64,000 nucleotides of DNA from Paracoccus sp. SCSIO 75233 (GTDB lineage: Bacteria > Pseudomonadota > Alphaproteobacteria > Rhodobacterales > Rhodobacteraceae): positions 2,873,501 to 2,937,500 of the forward strand of contig NZ_CP115757.1 of NCBI RefSeq assembly GCF_027912675.1. The letters are read 5' to 3'. Positions 29,783-39,408 of this stretch are shown piece by piece. Numbering within the stretch: position 1 is the stretch's first letter; each line of letters opens with the position of its first letter. Position numbers and translations under genes: made by a program. Below the pieces are notes generated by a model. The model worked only from the letters and a program-made list of their open reading frames with translations, had not been told where the DNA came from and did not search any database.

Positions 29783-30124
29783 ATGAGCAAGCGCGACGAA
29801 CTTATCGCAAAATACGCCGAGGATATGAAAGAAAAGCTCGGCATCCAGCCCGATATGGATCTTCTGACCAAGGTGACGATTGGCTGCGGGCCGTCGATCT
29901 ACAACGCTGACGCGGAGACCGTGGCGGCCAGCGACAATGCAGAGCTGGAGCGGGTGAAGAATAACTTTCTTATCAACAAACTTGGCTGCGCCGACGGGCC
30001 GGAGCTGATGGAGGCGATCAAGAAGGTTATGGATGATTACGGCAGCGGCAATCGCAACAAATATCGCGCCGTGGTCTATTATGTGCTGACCAAGCATTTC
30101 GGCAAGGAAGCGGTCTACGCCTGA
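29783..30124 (+). CDS. DUF2853 family protein
   Basis: A 113-residue soluble protein matching the DUF2853 family in length and content: KRDELIAKYAEDMKEKLG at the N-terminus, LTKVTIGCGPSIYN in the middle, and YRAVVYYVLTKHFGKE at the end. No signal peptide or catalytic motif is visible and the family has no known role. It has its own AT-rich upstream region with a good GAGG ribosome site, so it is probably transcribed separately from tamAB. Confidence 0.8.
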   Translation: MSKRDELIAKYAEDMKEKLGIQPDMDLLTKVTIGCGPSIYNADAETVAASDNAELERVKNNFLINKLGCADGPELMEAIKKVMDDYGSGNRNKYRAVVYYVLTKHFGKEAVYA

Positions 30125-30362
30125 TCGGTTTCAGCGGATCATGGGCCTGATCGCCATCAGGTGATCGGGACCGGCTGACATCGTCGCTGACGGCGACGCG
30201 CGCTGTGCACCTGTCGCTCAGCGCGTTGGCCTTCGCGGGCTCATCAATTGTTGGTGTCGTTACATTGTTGACAGAATTTTGTACGATCATGCTGCATCCC
30301 TCAGCCGCGCTATGCGTTAGCTATGGAATTGAAAATTCGGATTCTCTGACAAGGTGAATGAT

Positions 30363-32009
30363 ATGACCCGACTGACTGCTGCGACTGCGCTTGGCGTAAT
30401 TTTCTCAACGACACCCCTGATGGCGGAAGTCACCCCTCAGTCGGTTTGGGAAGAGATCAGCAATTATTACGAGCGTATGGGTCTGGTCGTCGAAGGCGGC
30501 GAGATGGTTGAGGCTGCCGATGCGCTGACCGTGCGCGATGTGGTCATCAGCATGGAAGCCCCGGATTCGGAGATGGACTGGAATGTCGGTGAAGTCGTTC
30601 TGACCGCGAATGGCGATAACACCGTAACCGTCGATCTGCCGGATCAGTCCGCAGGCACCATGACCATGATCGTGCCCGCATCACCGGACTACGATGCCTT
30701 GGGCGAAGATGACATGCCCATGCCCGCCGAGGATATCGACACGATGACGGAGGAGGACACCGCCGCCGGTGACGATGCCGCGTCGGAGGACATGGCGGCG
30801 CCGGATACAGCGGAAGCCGCTCCCGAGACGAAAACGATCACGGTCAATTTCTCCGTCAAGACGCCGGGTGAGGAACTCGTCATCAGCGAAGAGGGCGAGG
30901 CGACCGTCTTTGGCTATGTCATGCCGGAAGTTTCGGTCACCGTGGACAGCATTGTTGATCCGGATGGCAGAACCATCGAAAACCCGGCCAGCGTAACCAT
31001 CACCGACATGCGCGGCTCCGACCGGGTGGAAACCGCCGATATGACCCGGGTTGCTCAGACGGGCAGCGCCGCCGAAATGGTTGTCGATATCAATATTGAC
31101 GAGGAAGAGGGAAGCGCGATCGGCCAGTTCACGATGGCCGGGATGGAGTTCACGTCGGAAACCGAATTGCCCGCCGGAACCACCTTGGGCGCGGATTTTT
31201 CCGAGGCAATGATTGCGGGCCTGAAGCTTCGCGGCGATTCGACCATCGAGAAGATGGACTTCGCGCTCGACTTTTCTTCCACGGAACCGGACGGCGAAAC
31301 CCAGCAGGGCTCTGCTGCGGCCAGTTCGGAAAACCTGAACGCTCAGTTCAACATGGACGCCGGAAACATGGGCTATGGCGGCACGTCGGGCATGATCACG
31401 GCTGAGCTGAACATTCCCGACGAGATGCTGGCGGTCGGGTACAGCGCGACCAGCAGCGAATTCGATGTCATGTTCCCGATGGCTGCCGACCCGGAGCCGC
31501 AGGATTTCAGCTTCGATTTTGCGCTTGATGGATTAGAACTGTCTGACGAAGTCTGGGCGATGTTCGATCCGCAAGCCGCGCTTCCGCGTGATGCGGCGGC
31601 ACTGAATATCGACCTCGACGGTCAGATGACGGTCGCCATCAACCTGATGGACAACGAAGCGATGATGCAGGCGATGGAAGCGCCGATGAGCCTGAACTCG
31701 CTGAAAATCAACAATGTCGACCTGTCGGCGGTTGGTGTGAATCTCGGCCTGACCGGGGATATTGAACTGCCCGAGGGTGGCCCGATGCCAACCCCGGTCG
31801 GTATCATCTCGGGCCGTGTTGAGGGCCTTAATGCGCTGCTCGACACGCTGGTCTCTGCCGGGATGGTGCCGCAGGATCAGATGATGGGCATGCGGATGAT
31901 GATGGCGATGTTCGTCAAGCAGGACCCGTCGGATGCGAATGTCATGACTTCCGAGATCGAATTCCGCGAAAGTGGTGAGATCCTCGCCAACGGTCAGCGG
32001 GTCAAATAA
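30363..32009 (+). CDS. DUF2125-like exported protein
   Basis: A 548-residue exported protein, probably periplasmic, with a signal peptide ending after ~20 residues (TTPLMAEVTP). It resembles the DUF2125 proteins common in Rhodobacteraceae, in which a QSVWEEISNYYERMG-like start is followed by many beta strands; I recognise it by pattern only. An acidic, Met/Ala-rich low-complexity segment covers residues ~115-157 (DIDTMTEEDTAAGDDAASED). I use the ATG at 30363, which has an AAGG ribosome site at a good distance, rather than the GTG at 30354. A strong terminator follows. Confidence 0.6.
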   Translation: MTRLTAATALGVIFSTTPLMAEVTPQSVWEEISNYYERMGLVVEGGEMVEAADALTVRDVVISMEAPDSEMDWNVGEVVLTANGDNTVTVDLPDQSAGTMTMIVPASPDYDALGEDDMPMPAEDIDTMTEEDTAAGDDAASEDMAAPDTAEAAPETKTITVNFSVKTPGEELVISEEGEATVFGYVMPEVSVTVDSIVDPDGRTIENPASVTITDMRGSDRVETADMTRVAQTGSAAEMVVDINIDEEEGSAIGQFTMAGMEFTSETELPAGTTLGADFSEAMIAGLKLRGDSTIEKMDFALDFSSTEPDGETQQGSAAASSENLNAQFNMDAGNMGYGGTSGMITAELNIPDEMLAVGYSATSSEFDVMFPMAADPEPQDFSFDFALDGLELSDEVWAMFDPQAALPRDAAALNIDLDGQMTVAINLMDNEAMMQAMEAPMSLNSLKINNVDLSAVGVNLGLTGDIELPEGGPMPTPVGIISGRVEGLNALLDTLVSAGMVPQDQMMGMRMMMAMFVKQDPSDANVMTSEIEFRESGEILANGQRVK

Positions 32010-32029
32010 CCCGATCCTCGATTTTTGTC

Positions 32030-32065
32030 CGGGCCGTCCGTCGAAAGCGGGCGGCCCGTTCTATT
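32030..32065 (+). terminator. Intrinsic terminator after the DUF2125-like gene
   Basis: An 11-bp stem (CGGGCCGTCCG at 32030-32040 with CGGGCGGCCCG at 32048-32058, one G-U pair), 7-base loop, then a T-containing tail. Confidence 0.8.
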
Positions 32066-32136
32066 ATCGGGTTGTCTCCGCGCTGAAATGCGGGTTTCCT
32101 CTTCCATCGCCCCGTGATGGTCACTACAGGTCTGCC

Positions 32137-33474
32137 ATGCTTCAGGATTTGACTCATGCCATGTTAAAAGCCGCGCGCGACGCCGGCGCTGACGAGGCGG
32201 AGGCGCTTGTGGTCAGCGCGACCGCAACCGGGATCGATGTCCGCGCCGGAAAGCTGGAACATGCAGAGCGGGCGGCAGGGATCGAAATCGGGCTGCGTGT
32301 GATGATCGGCGGGCGTCAGGCAAGCGTCTCGGCGGCGGATCACAGTCAGGACAGCATCGACACGATGGCACGCCGGGCGGTTGCGATGGCGCAGGCTGCA
32401 CCTGTGGATGACAGCCTTGGGCTTGCCGATCTGGATCAGCTTGCGACGCATCGCGATGCCAGCGGGCTTGCGCTTTTCGATCCGGGTGCGGAGCCCGACC
32501 CGGCGACGCTGCAGGACCTTGCCTTGCGGGCCGAGGCCGCGGCGCTTGCTGTCAGCGGAGTCAGCACGGTTGAATCCGCAAGTGCCAGCTATTCGCAGCG
32601 CGAAACCTGGCTTGCCCTCAGCAACGGCTTCGAGGGCGGGCATCGGCGCAGCCAGAATGCGATCAGTTGTACCGCGATCAGCGGCGCAGGCACCGGGATG
32701 GAGCGGGATCATGCAGGCGAGGGCAGGATCTGGGCCGAGGATATGCCGTCGCCGGAAGACATCGGCCAGCTTGCCGGTCAGCGCGCGGTTGATCGCACGG
32801 GTGCGCGAAAGCCGCCGACGGGATCATTCCCCATCCTCTACGACGAACGGATTTCGTCGGGTCTGATCGGTCATCTTCTGTCGGCGGTGAACGGCACCAA
32901 TATTGTTCGCGGCTCCAGCTGGTTGCGCGATGCAATGGATATGCAGGTCTTGCCGACAGGGATCACGCTGCGCGAGGACCCGCATCTGCCGCGCATGTCC
33001 GCGTCGCGGATGTTCGATGCGGAAGGGTTGCCGACGACCGCGCGGGATATCGTGGCTGACGGGGCGCTGCGCGGCTGGACCCTCGATCTTGCCACGGCGC
33101 GGAAACTGGGGCTGCAAAGCACGGCGAGCGCGGTGCGCGGGCTGACCGGCGGGCCGCAGCCTGGCAGTTCAAATATCGTCATGACGGAGGGATCGGTCAG
33201 TCGCGATGACCTGATTTCGCAGATGGGGCGCGGATTGCTGGTGACCTCGCTTCTTGGGGCGACGATCAATCCGACGACGGGCGATTACTCGCGCGGTGCG
33301 GCGGGTTTCTGGATCGAGAACGGACAGATCAGCCACCCGGTCAACGAATGCACCATCGCGGGAAATCTGCGTGACATGCTGCTGCGGCTGATACCGGCGA
33401 ATGATGCGCGTGACTGGCGATCCGTCCGTGTGCCCAGCCTTCTGGTCGAGGGGATGACTGTTGCCGGCGCATGA
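32137..33474 (+). CDS. pmbA: TldD/PmbA family metalloprotease-like protein
   Basis: A 445-residue PmbA (TldE)-like protein, the partner that with TldD degrades peptides and matures peptide natural products. Family blocks are VVSATATGIDVRAGKLEHAERA near the N-terminus, PILYDERISSGLIGHLL in the middle, and GSSNIVMTEG and NPTTGDYSRGAAGFWIENG at the C-terminus. As in other TldE subunits, the HExxxH zinc motif of TldD is not seen. I use the ATG at 32137, which fits the family start. tldD is not in the window. It overlaps the next gene by 14 bp. Confidence 0.85.
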   Translation: MLQDLTHAMLKAARDAGADEAEALVVSATATGIDVRAGKLEHAERAAGIEIGLRVMIGGRQASVSAADHSQDSIDTMARRAVAMAQAAPVDDSLGLADLDQLATHRDASGLALFDPGAEPDPATLQDLALRAEAAALAVSGVSTVESASASYSQRETWLALSNGFEGGHRRSQNAISCTAISGAGTGMERDHAGEGRIWAEDMPSPEDIGQLAGQRAVDRTGARKPPTGSFPILYDERISSGLIGHLLSAVNGTNIVRGSSWLRDAMDMQVLPTGITLREDPHLPRMSASRMFDAEGLPTTARDIVADGALRGWTLDLATARKLGLQSTASAVRGLTGGPQPGSSNIVMTEGSVSRDDLISQMGRGLLVTSLLGATINPTTGDYSRGAAGFWIENGQISHPVNECTIAGNLRDMLLRLIPANDARDWRSVRVPSLLVEGMTVAGA

Positions 33475-34252
33475 TCTTGAGCTTCTTCTGGAGGCCGCGC
33501 AGGAGGCGGGCGAGATTGCGCGCCAATACTGGCGGCAGCAGCCGGAAGTCTGGGAAAAGGGCAGCAATGAAGGCCCGGTGACAGAGGCCGATCTGGCCGT
33601 GAACGATCACCTTCATCAGCGGCTCATGACCGCGCGACCGGATTATGGCTGGTTGTCGGAGGAAAGCGCCGACGATTCCACCCGGCTCGACGCGGCGCAT
33701 TGTTTCATCATCGACCCGATTGACGGCACCCGTGCCTTTATCGACGGACAGCAGGGCTTTTCGCATTCGCTGGCGATTTCGCGCGGCGACAGGATCGTGG
33801 CCGGGGTGGTGCATCTGCCGGAACTTGGCCTGACCTACGCCGCGTCGGCGGATGGTCCGGCGACGCTGAACGGTGCCGCCATTTCGCCAAGCAAGGCCCG
33901 ATTACTCGCACGCGCGGATGTGCTGACCAACAAGGCCACGTTGGAGCCGCATTTCTGGAAGGGCCGACAGCCGCCGAATTTCAAGCGCAGCTTCCGGCCA
34001 TCGCTTGCGTGGCGTCTATGTCTGATCGCCGACGGCCGCTTCGACGCGACCATTTCGCTGCGTGGGGCGTGGGAATGGGATATCGCGGCTGGCAGCCTGA
34101 TCGCTGAACGTGCTGGCGCGACGGTGACCGATATGCACGGGGCGGAGATGCGGTTCAACAATCCGGTGCCACGGATCGACGGGCTTATCATCGCCGGAGA
34201 GGCGCTTCATCCGCAGATTATGGAACGTCTGAACCGCCTGCCCCGGAGCTGA
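33461..34252 (+). CDS. Inositol monophosphatase family phosphatase, CysQ-like
   Basis: A 263-residue Mg-dependent phosphatase of the inositol monophosphatase superfamily. The metal-binding motifs are visible: SEESADD, DPIDGTRAFI and the C-terminal WEWDIAAGSLIAERAGA. In Rhodobacteraceae such proteins are usually called 3'(2'),5'-bisphosphate nucleotidase CysQ, which recycles PAP from sulfate assimilation; an inositol- or histidinol-phosphatase role is also possible. The start is TTG at 33461, inside the end of pmbA. It is convergent with pqiC, with no gap. Confidence 0.75.
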   Translation: MPAHDLELLLEAAQEAGEIARQYWRQQPEVWEKGSNEGPVTEADLAVNDHLHQRLMTARPDYGWLSEESADDSTRLDAAHCFIIDPIDGTRAFIDGQQGFSHSLAISRGDRIVAGVVHLPELGLTYAASADGPATLNGAAISPSKARLLARADVLTNKATLEPHFWKGRQPPNFKRSFRPSLAWRLCLIADGRFDATISLRGAWEWDIAAGSLIAERAGATVTDMHGAEMRFNNPVPRIDGLIIAGEALHPQIMERLNRLPRS

Positions 34253-34894
34253 TCAGAACAGCGGCGGCAAATCGGCAAACGGATCGCCGCCGGTGCCGGG
34301 TGTGGTTGCGACAATGGTCGTTCCCGGCCCGCCAAGCGTTGCGATCTGTTCGGCCAGAAGCGTGATCGCGACGGATGCGGCATCGGCGATGGAGCCCGGC
34401 GTGTCATCCTCGATCGGGACAGCGATGTCGAAAGCGCGCGTGTGGTGAGAGCCCGCCCCGCCTTCCGCCGATACGAAATACCGCCCCTCCAGCCGGAAAT
34501 AACCGTCATTCGCGGCCAGTGCTTTTTCAACCCGAACATCGATGCGGTTCTGCGGCGGCGAGGCGAGTGGCCAGGGTTCGGGGATGACGGAGGAGCCGGA
34601 GATTTCCGACACGGCGCGGGCCAGCGTCACGGTGAAGGCGCGCACCGGCTGATCGGCCCAGAGGATCTTGCTGCTTTGCAGGATCTCCCCGGTTTCGGTC
34701 TGCCACGCGATCTCGTCCGAGGCGGCGTAATCGGGCAGTGACACTTCCTTCAGCTCCGCCGCGCCAAGCTGGTCGCCGGAAAGCTGCGTCGAGGTTGGCG
34801 GGTCGATGATATAGCGCTGCACATCCGTGCCGTCACCGCAGGCGGCGAGTCCGGTCAGGGTTACCGCAGCAAGGCTGAGTGGAAATCGTTGCAT
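34253..34894 (-). CDS. pqiC: PqiC-type outer membrane lipoprotein (ABC transport auxiliary family)
   Basis: A 213-residue lipoprotein with lipobox LAAC at residues ~16-19 (TGLAACGDG). It matches the ABC-type transport auxiliary (PqiC/YmbA) family: LADQPVRAFTVTLARA-like and YFRLEGRYFVS strands and a C-terminal AVAITLLAEQIA helix. It lies 5 bp after pqiB and is the outer membrane end of the PqiABC lipid-transport system. The lipobox and context are seen; the function comes from the family. Confidence 0.82.
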   Translation of the reverse strand: MQRFPLSLAAVTLTGLAACGDGTDVQRYIIDPPTSTQLSGDQLGAAELKEVSLPDYAASDEIAWQTETGEILQSSKILWADQPVRAFTVTLARAVSEISGSSVIPEPWPLASPPQNRIDVRVEKALAANDGYFRLEGRYFVSAEGGAGSHHTRAFDIAVPIEDDTPGSIADAASVAITLLAEQIATLGGPGTTIVATTPGTGGDPFADLPPLF

Positions 34895-34899
34895 ATAAT

Positions 34900-36945
34900 C
34901 TACCGTCCCAGAATAAAGGCTCTTGGATTGCGTTCTATCGTGCGCGCGAGCGATCCGAAAGCCGAGGCTGCGCGGCTCAGTTCACGGATCATTGTGCGGG
35001 CCTCATTGTTGAACGCGCCGTTTTCACCGTAGGAGGCGATGACCAGCTCCGCCCGCGCGGCCAGCCGTTCGAGGCGGTCGGCCAGTTCCGGCAGTTCCTG
35101 CGCGGCCTGCGCAATCTCATCCGCCGCGACGCGCGCGGAATCGAGTGTCGCGTTCAGGCTGCCTGCCGCGTCGCCATCGCGAAGATCGTTCAGCAGGCCG
35201 GAGGCGGCTTCGAGCGTGTCGGACAGGTTGCGCGGCAATTGCTCGGCATCTTCGCTGCCCAGCATCACACGCAGATCCGCAAGGATCCCCTCTGCCTGCG
35301 CTGAAATTTCGGCGAAGCCGAATTCCTCGATCGCCTCTGCCGCGGCATCCATCTGCTCGACCATCTCTGGCATTTCGGCGGCGGCAACTTCAACCGCGTC
35401 GAAGGCTTCCGACGCCTCATCCAGCATTCGGGAAATGCTGGCAGCGGTCTCCGCCTCGGCGAATTGCTCGGCGATGTCACGGATCTCTGCGGCGGCGACG
35501 CGCGTCTCGTCAAGGGTCTGGCGAAGTGCTTCCGGGACGGCGCGGGTATCGGGCGAGGCGGCAATCTGGGTGATCGAATCCATCATATTCGTCGCGGATT
35601 GCAGCAGTTCTTCGATATTCAACTCACCGATGCGGGTCATCATCCCCTCAGCCGATGCGCTAAGATCTGATATTTCGGGCGGAAGCGAGGGAATGATGGG
35701 ATAAGGTTCGGCGGCAAGATCAAGCTCGGCAGGCGTGGCAGAGCGCTGGCTGACCAGATCGACGACCATCGAGGTGCCAAGGAAACCCGCCGATGTGATC
35801 CGCGCCCGAAGCCCGTTCTTCACCCGCTCGGCAAGTAAATTCAGCGCTTCCTCTTCCGTGGAATCGGCGGGGACGCCAAGCTGGTCAGGCGCGATGACGA
35901 AGGTGATCCGCTGCATCACCTGTTCTTCGGGCGGGCGAGTTTCATCGACGTCGATCCCGATTTCGGTGACCCGGCCGATGGTCAGCCCTTCATAGGTCAC
36001 ATCCGCCTCGGCAGAGAGGCCCGAGACCCCGCTATCGGCCAGCATGGTCAGGCGCAGATCGTCGTCGCCGGAGCCGAAGAGGCTGTTTCTCGCCGTTTCT
36101 TCATCCGGTTGCAGTCGGTAGACATGGCCCGATTGAACCGGCTGGCCGCCGGAGGACATATTGGAGAACGCCACGCCGCCCTGCACCAGCTTCGAAAGCG
36201 AATCGACATTGAGGCTGAGACCGCGCGACCCCAGTGAAACCGAAAACCCAGACGTGTCCCAGAACACGGTCGAGGTGGTCAGTCGCTGGTCATGCGGCGC
36301 CTCGATAAACACATCGGCAAGGATCGATTCGTCTTCGTCGGAGAGGTGCAGGTTCTGCATCCGCCCGACCTCCAGCCCGCGGAAGGTGACCGGCGCCCCC
36401 TCGGACAGGCCTTTCGCGCCGGGGGAGGACAGCGTTACCCATGTCCCTTCGCCAGACAGCCGCGCAAGTGTGGGGCGGTCGAGGCCGACAAATTCCTTTT
36501 GCGGCGGTCCCTGCTCGGCGTCCCAGAAACCTTCGATAAAGACACCCGACAGAACCGTATCGAGGCGGGAAATCCCCTGTGCGGACACGATGGGCCGGAC
36601 AATCCAGAACTCCGCCTCAGCATCCAGATAGGGCGCGACCTCTGGCTCCACCCGTATCTGAACTTCGACATTGCGCAGGTCGCGGGTGAAGGCGACCGCC
36701 TCGACCTCGCCGACGGTGATTTCGCGGAATTTCAGTGTGGTATCGCCCGGCGTGATGCCGGTGGCGTCGCGGAAGGTGACCGTAATGACCTCGCCACGCC
36801 CGGTATAGGCGTTCCATGCCAGGCCCAGCGTCACTGCCAGCGCCAGGATCGGCACCAGCCAGACCAGCGAAAACCCGGCCCGCGCCGCGCGCGCAGCCGT
36901 GCGACGCGCCGGATGGGCGGGACGAAGCGGGGTATTGTCACTCAT
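34900..36945 (-). CDS. pqiB: PqiB MCE-domain intermembrane lipid transport protein
   Basis: A 681-residue protein with an N-terminal membrane anchor (~25-45) and three MCE domains, at ~50-118 (GEVITVTFRDATGI), ~170-240 (WVTLSSPGAKGLSEG) and ~295-405 (LTMLADSGVSGLSAEA). Residues ~430-681 are a long Ala/Glu-rich helical tail (e.g. AAEIRDIAEQFAEAETAA) that is likely coiled coil and may form the needle spanning the periplasm. E. coli PqiB is 546 residues, so the tail here is longer. Start overlaps pqiA2 by 4 bp. Confidence 0.93.
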   Translation of the reverse strand: MSDNTPLRPAHPARRTAARAARAGFSLVWLVPILALAVTLGLAWNAYTGRGEVITVTFRDATGITPGDTTLKFREITVGEVEAVAFTRDLRNVEVQIRVEPEVAPYLDAEAEFWIVRPIVSAQGISRLDTVLSGVFIEGFWDAEQGPPQKEFVGLDRPTLARLSGEGTWVTLSSPGAKGLSEGAPVTFRGLEVGRMQNLHLSDEDESILADVFIEAPHDQRLTTSTVFWDTSGFSVSLGSRGLSLNVDSLSKLVQGGVAFSNMSSGGQPVQSGHVYRLQPDEETARNSLFGSGDDDLRLTMLADSGVSGLSAEADVTYEGLTIGRVTEIGIDVDETRPPEEQVMQRITFVIAPDQLGVPADSTEEEALNLLAERVKNGLRARITSAGFLGTSMVVDLVSQRSATPAELDLAAEPYPIIPSLPPEISDLSASAEGMMTRIGELNIEELLQSATNMMDSITQIAASPDTRAVPEALRQTLDETRVAAAEIRDIAEQFAEAETAASISRMLDEASEAFDAVEVAAAEMPEMVEQMDAAAEAIEEFGFAEISAQAEGILADLRVMLGSEDAEQLPRNLSDTLEAASGLLNDLRDGDAAGSLNATLDSARVAADEIAQAAQELPELADRLERLAARAELVIASYGENGAFNNEARTMIRELSRAASAFGSLARTIERNPRAFILGR

Positions 36946-37631
36946 TCATCAACTTTCCGACGGTGAAGCGGCAGGCCACGCCAGATCAGGCGCGGATCGA
37001 AGCTTTGCGCTGCCAGCATGGTAAATGCAACCGATAGTGCGAAGGAGGCGGCTGCGGGGCCGGGCTTGATCGACACGACAAAGCCAAGCTGCACCAGTGC
37101 CGAGAGGATCGCGACGACGAAAACGTCGATCATGGACCAGCGACCGATGAACTCGACAATTTCGTAGATATGCAGCCGCGTATGGGCGTTCTGTTCCGTG
37201 GCGGGCTTGCCCGCGATCAGGGCAAGCCAGATGATCGCGATGAATTTTCCGATCGGCACCATGACGGAGGCGACAAAGACCACAGCCGCGATGAAAAGAT
37301 CGCCGTGGTGAATAAGTTGCAGCACGCCACCGATGATCGTCGCGTCACCGCCGCCGCCGAAGCCGCCAAGCGACCTTGTGGTCATCATCGGCATGATATT
37401 CGCGGGGATGTAGCAGATCATGCCAGCTAGCAGCCAGGCCCAGACCGCGCTCAGCCCGCGCCGGTCGGGCGGCGTCAGCGGGGCTTCACAGCGGTTGCAG
37501 GTCTTCTGATCTTCGGGCCAGACCCGGCCACAGCTGCGGCATCCCAGCAGACCGGCACGATGCGCCGTCAGAACCGGGGCATCATCTTCCGGGGTCTCCG
37601 TTTGTGCCGTTGCGGGGCGCGCGGAATTCAT
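36942..37631 (-). CDS. pqiA: PqiA-like inner membrane protein, second half-length copy
   Basis: A 229-residue protein with a zinc-ribbon-like N-terminus (CRSCGRVWP, CNRCEAPL) and about four transmembrane segments (AWLLAGMICYIPANIMPMM). It corresponds to one repeat half of the longer PqiA of E. coli. It overlaps the upstream pqiA by 4 bp and pqiB by 4 bp, so the three are translationally coupled and probably form the membrane complex that loads lipids to PqiB. Confidence 0.88.
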   Translation of the reverse strand: MNSARPATAQTETPEDDAPVLTAHRAGLLGCRSCGRVWPEDQKTCNRCEAPLTPPDRRGLSAVWAWLLAGMICYIPANIMPMMTTRSLGGFGGGGDATIIGGVLQLIHHGDLFIAAVVFVASVMVPIGKFIAIIWLALIAGKPATEQNAHTRLHIYEIVEFIGRWSMIDVFVVAILSALVQLGFVVSIKPGPAAASFALSVAFTMLAAQSFDPRLIWRGLPLHRRKVDE

Positions 37632-38302
37632 GCGGCTTCGACCCTTTCGCGCCCGTCAGTGTGCATCCCGGCATCCTCGATTGCGTCCCAGATCGTTGTG
37701 GAGCACATGAAGCTGCGATTGGCGAGGCTGACGAAGATCAGGGCGCAGAACGCCCAGAAGGCGGGGCCGAAGCTGATCGTTGCCAGCCCGCCGACCTTCA
37801 CCATTGCGATGGCTGTGCCGATGATGAAAATCTCGGCCATTGACCACGGTTTAAGCTGTTCGGACAACCGAAAGGCGCGGACCGCATGGGCGTAGGGCGG
37901 TCGTCCCCGCACCAGGGGCCAGAGCGTATAGACCAGCAGCGCCGCCCTCAGCGCAGGCAGCGCGACGATCACCCCCAACAGGCCGACCGTCAGCGGTGCA
38001 ATGAACCCTTCCGAAAATGCCATCGCGACGCCAAACAGCGACGTGCCATGCCCGAGGCCCAGCCGTGAAATTTCCAGAAACGGAAAGAAGATCGCGCCGA
38101 CCATCAGCACCATCGTGGTGATCGCCAGTGCAATGATCTGGGTAAACGCGCCGGATTTGGGCCGCGCAAGAATTCCGTCGCAGCGAACGCAGCGCGCGGT
38201 TTCGCCGTCGGTCAGCTCTTCCTCAATATGCAGCGCATCGCAGCGGGGGCAGGCAATCAGCCCTTCGCCGGTGGCCATATCATATTCGACGTTCCTTATC
38301 AT
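37628..38302 (-). CDS. pqiA: PqiA-like inner membrane protein, first half-length copy
   Basis: A 224-residue protein with CPRCD and CVRCD ribbon cysteines near the N-terminus and four transmembrane segments. It shares the half-PqiA design with the next gene. It is the first gene of the minus-strand pqiA-pqiA-pqiB-pqiC operon, and its promoter would be in the 274-bp gap before motB. The alternative internal Met at residue 9 (MATGEGLIACPRC) fits the family equally well. Confidence 0.86.
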   Translation of the reverse strand: MIRNVEYDMATGEGLIACPRCDALHIEEELTDGETARCVRCDGILARPKSGAFTQIIALAITTMVLMVGAIFFPFLEISRLGLGHGTSLFGVAMAFSEGFIAPLTVGLLGVIVALPALRAALLVYTLWPLVRGRPPYAHAVRAFRLSEQLKPWSMAEIFIIGTAIAMVKVGGLATISFGPAFWAFCALIFVSLANRSFMCSTTIWDAIEDAGMHTDGRERVEAA

Positions 38303-38576
38303 GAACCGAAGATACAGTCGCCGTGGGCCGCTTCAAGCCCGCGCGGTATTTTCCCCGCAGCTATGGCATTTGCGCACGATATGTTTGTGTCACATTTTCG
38401 TCATGTCCTGCGTTCTCCGGTTTATGCATTGCAAAACAGGCCGCCTGACAATCCCGCGCCAATGATGGAAACGCTGCGCCCGATCAGAAGAATGCGCGGC
38501 ATTTTAGCCATTAACTTGGTTTGTCAGCAAAATGGCGCATTTTCGGACCGAGTGAACCGGATCTGGGTTGGGTCGA

Positions 38577-39323
38577 ATGCCGCAGGACAAGCCTATCATT
38601 CTGAAAAGAGTAGTGATCTCTGACGAAGGGGGTCATCATGGCGGGGCGTGGAAGGTCGCCTATGCAGATTTCGTGACCGCGATGATGGCCTTCTTTCTGC
38701 TGATGTGGCTGCTGAATGCCACATCCGAAAAGCAGCGAGAGGGGCTGGCCGAGTATTTCAGCCCGACCCTGGTGCGGGTGGTGTCCGGGTCCGGGGGGGA
38801 TGGCGGAGCCGCCGGTGATGGTCAGGGAAATCCAGCTGAGGTCGATCAATCGGCGGATGGCCTCGAAAACCTGCGGGATCGGGTTGAGGCGGATCTTGCA
38901 GGCATTGGTGCAGAATCGATGCAAATGAAGAACCTGATGCGCCATGTCGTCACGCGGGTGACCGATGAAGGGGTGGTGCTGGAGCTGAGGGATCTGTCCG
39001 ACGCACCGCTGTTCTTTGCCGATTCAACAGAACCGGCGCCGGTTCTCAGGCCGCTGCTGAGGGTAATCTCAAGGGTGATCGCACGCGCAGGAAACGGGAT
39101 CGCAATCGCGGGCCATGTCCGATCCTATCCTGCCGCGCTGGCCGGATCCCCCGAATGGGCGCTGTCGACGGGGCGCGCGGATGTTGTGCGACAATTGCTG
39201 CAAGAAGGTGGTTTCCCGCCGAGGCATATACAGCGCGTCACCGGCTATGCGGATCGTCGCAACAATGCAGACAATGCAGACTCTGCCGAAAATGACCTGC
39301 TGGAAGTGATTTTACTGAAATGA
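38577..39323 (+). CDS. motB: Flagellar motor stator protein MotB
   Basis: A 248-residue stator protein. The single transmembrane helix VAYADFVTAMMAFFLLMWLL contains the proton-binding Asp31 (equivalent to E. coli Asp32). A C-terminal OmpA-like peptidoglycan-binding domain ends at the stop codon (GYADRRNNADNADSAENDLL). I use the ATG at 38577 (MPQDKPIILKRV), with TTG at 38568 as a less likely alternative. motA is not in the window. It begins a plus-strand flagellar set. Confidence 0.9.
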   Translation: MPQDKPIILKRVVISDEGGHHGGAWKVAYADFVTAMMAFFLLMWLLNATSEKQREGLAEYFSPTLVRVVSGSGGDGGAAGDGQGNPAEVDQSADGLENLRDRVEADLAGIGAESMQMKNLMRHVVTRVTDEGVVLELRDLSDAPLFFADSTEPAPVLRPLLRVISRVIARAGNGIAIAGHVRSYPAALAGSPEWALSTGRADVVRQLLQEGGFPPRHIQRVTGYADRRNNADNADSAENDLLEVILLK

Positions 39324-39408
39324 AGGACCGCCTGCGCGGCGGGTTAGCGCGATCTTAAACCATCTTTGACAGATTCCACGGAAACGACTTACGCAAAGGA
39401 AAACAGAA

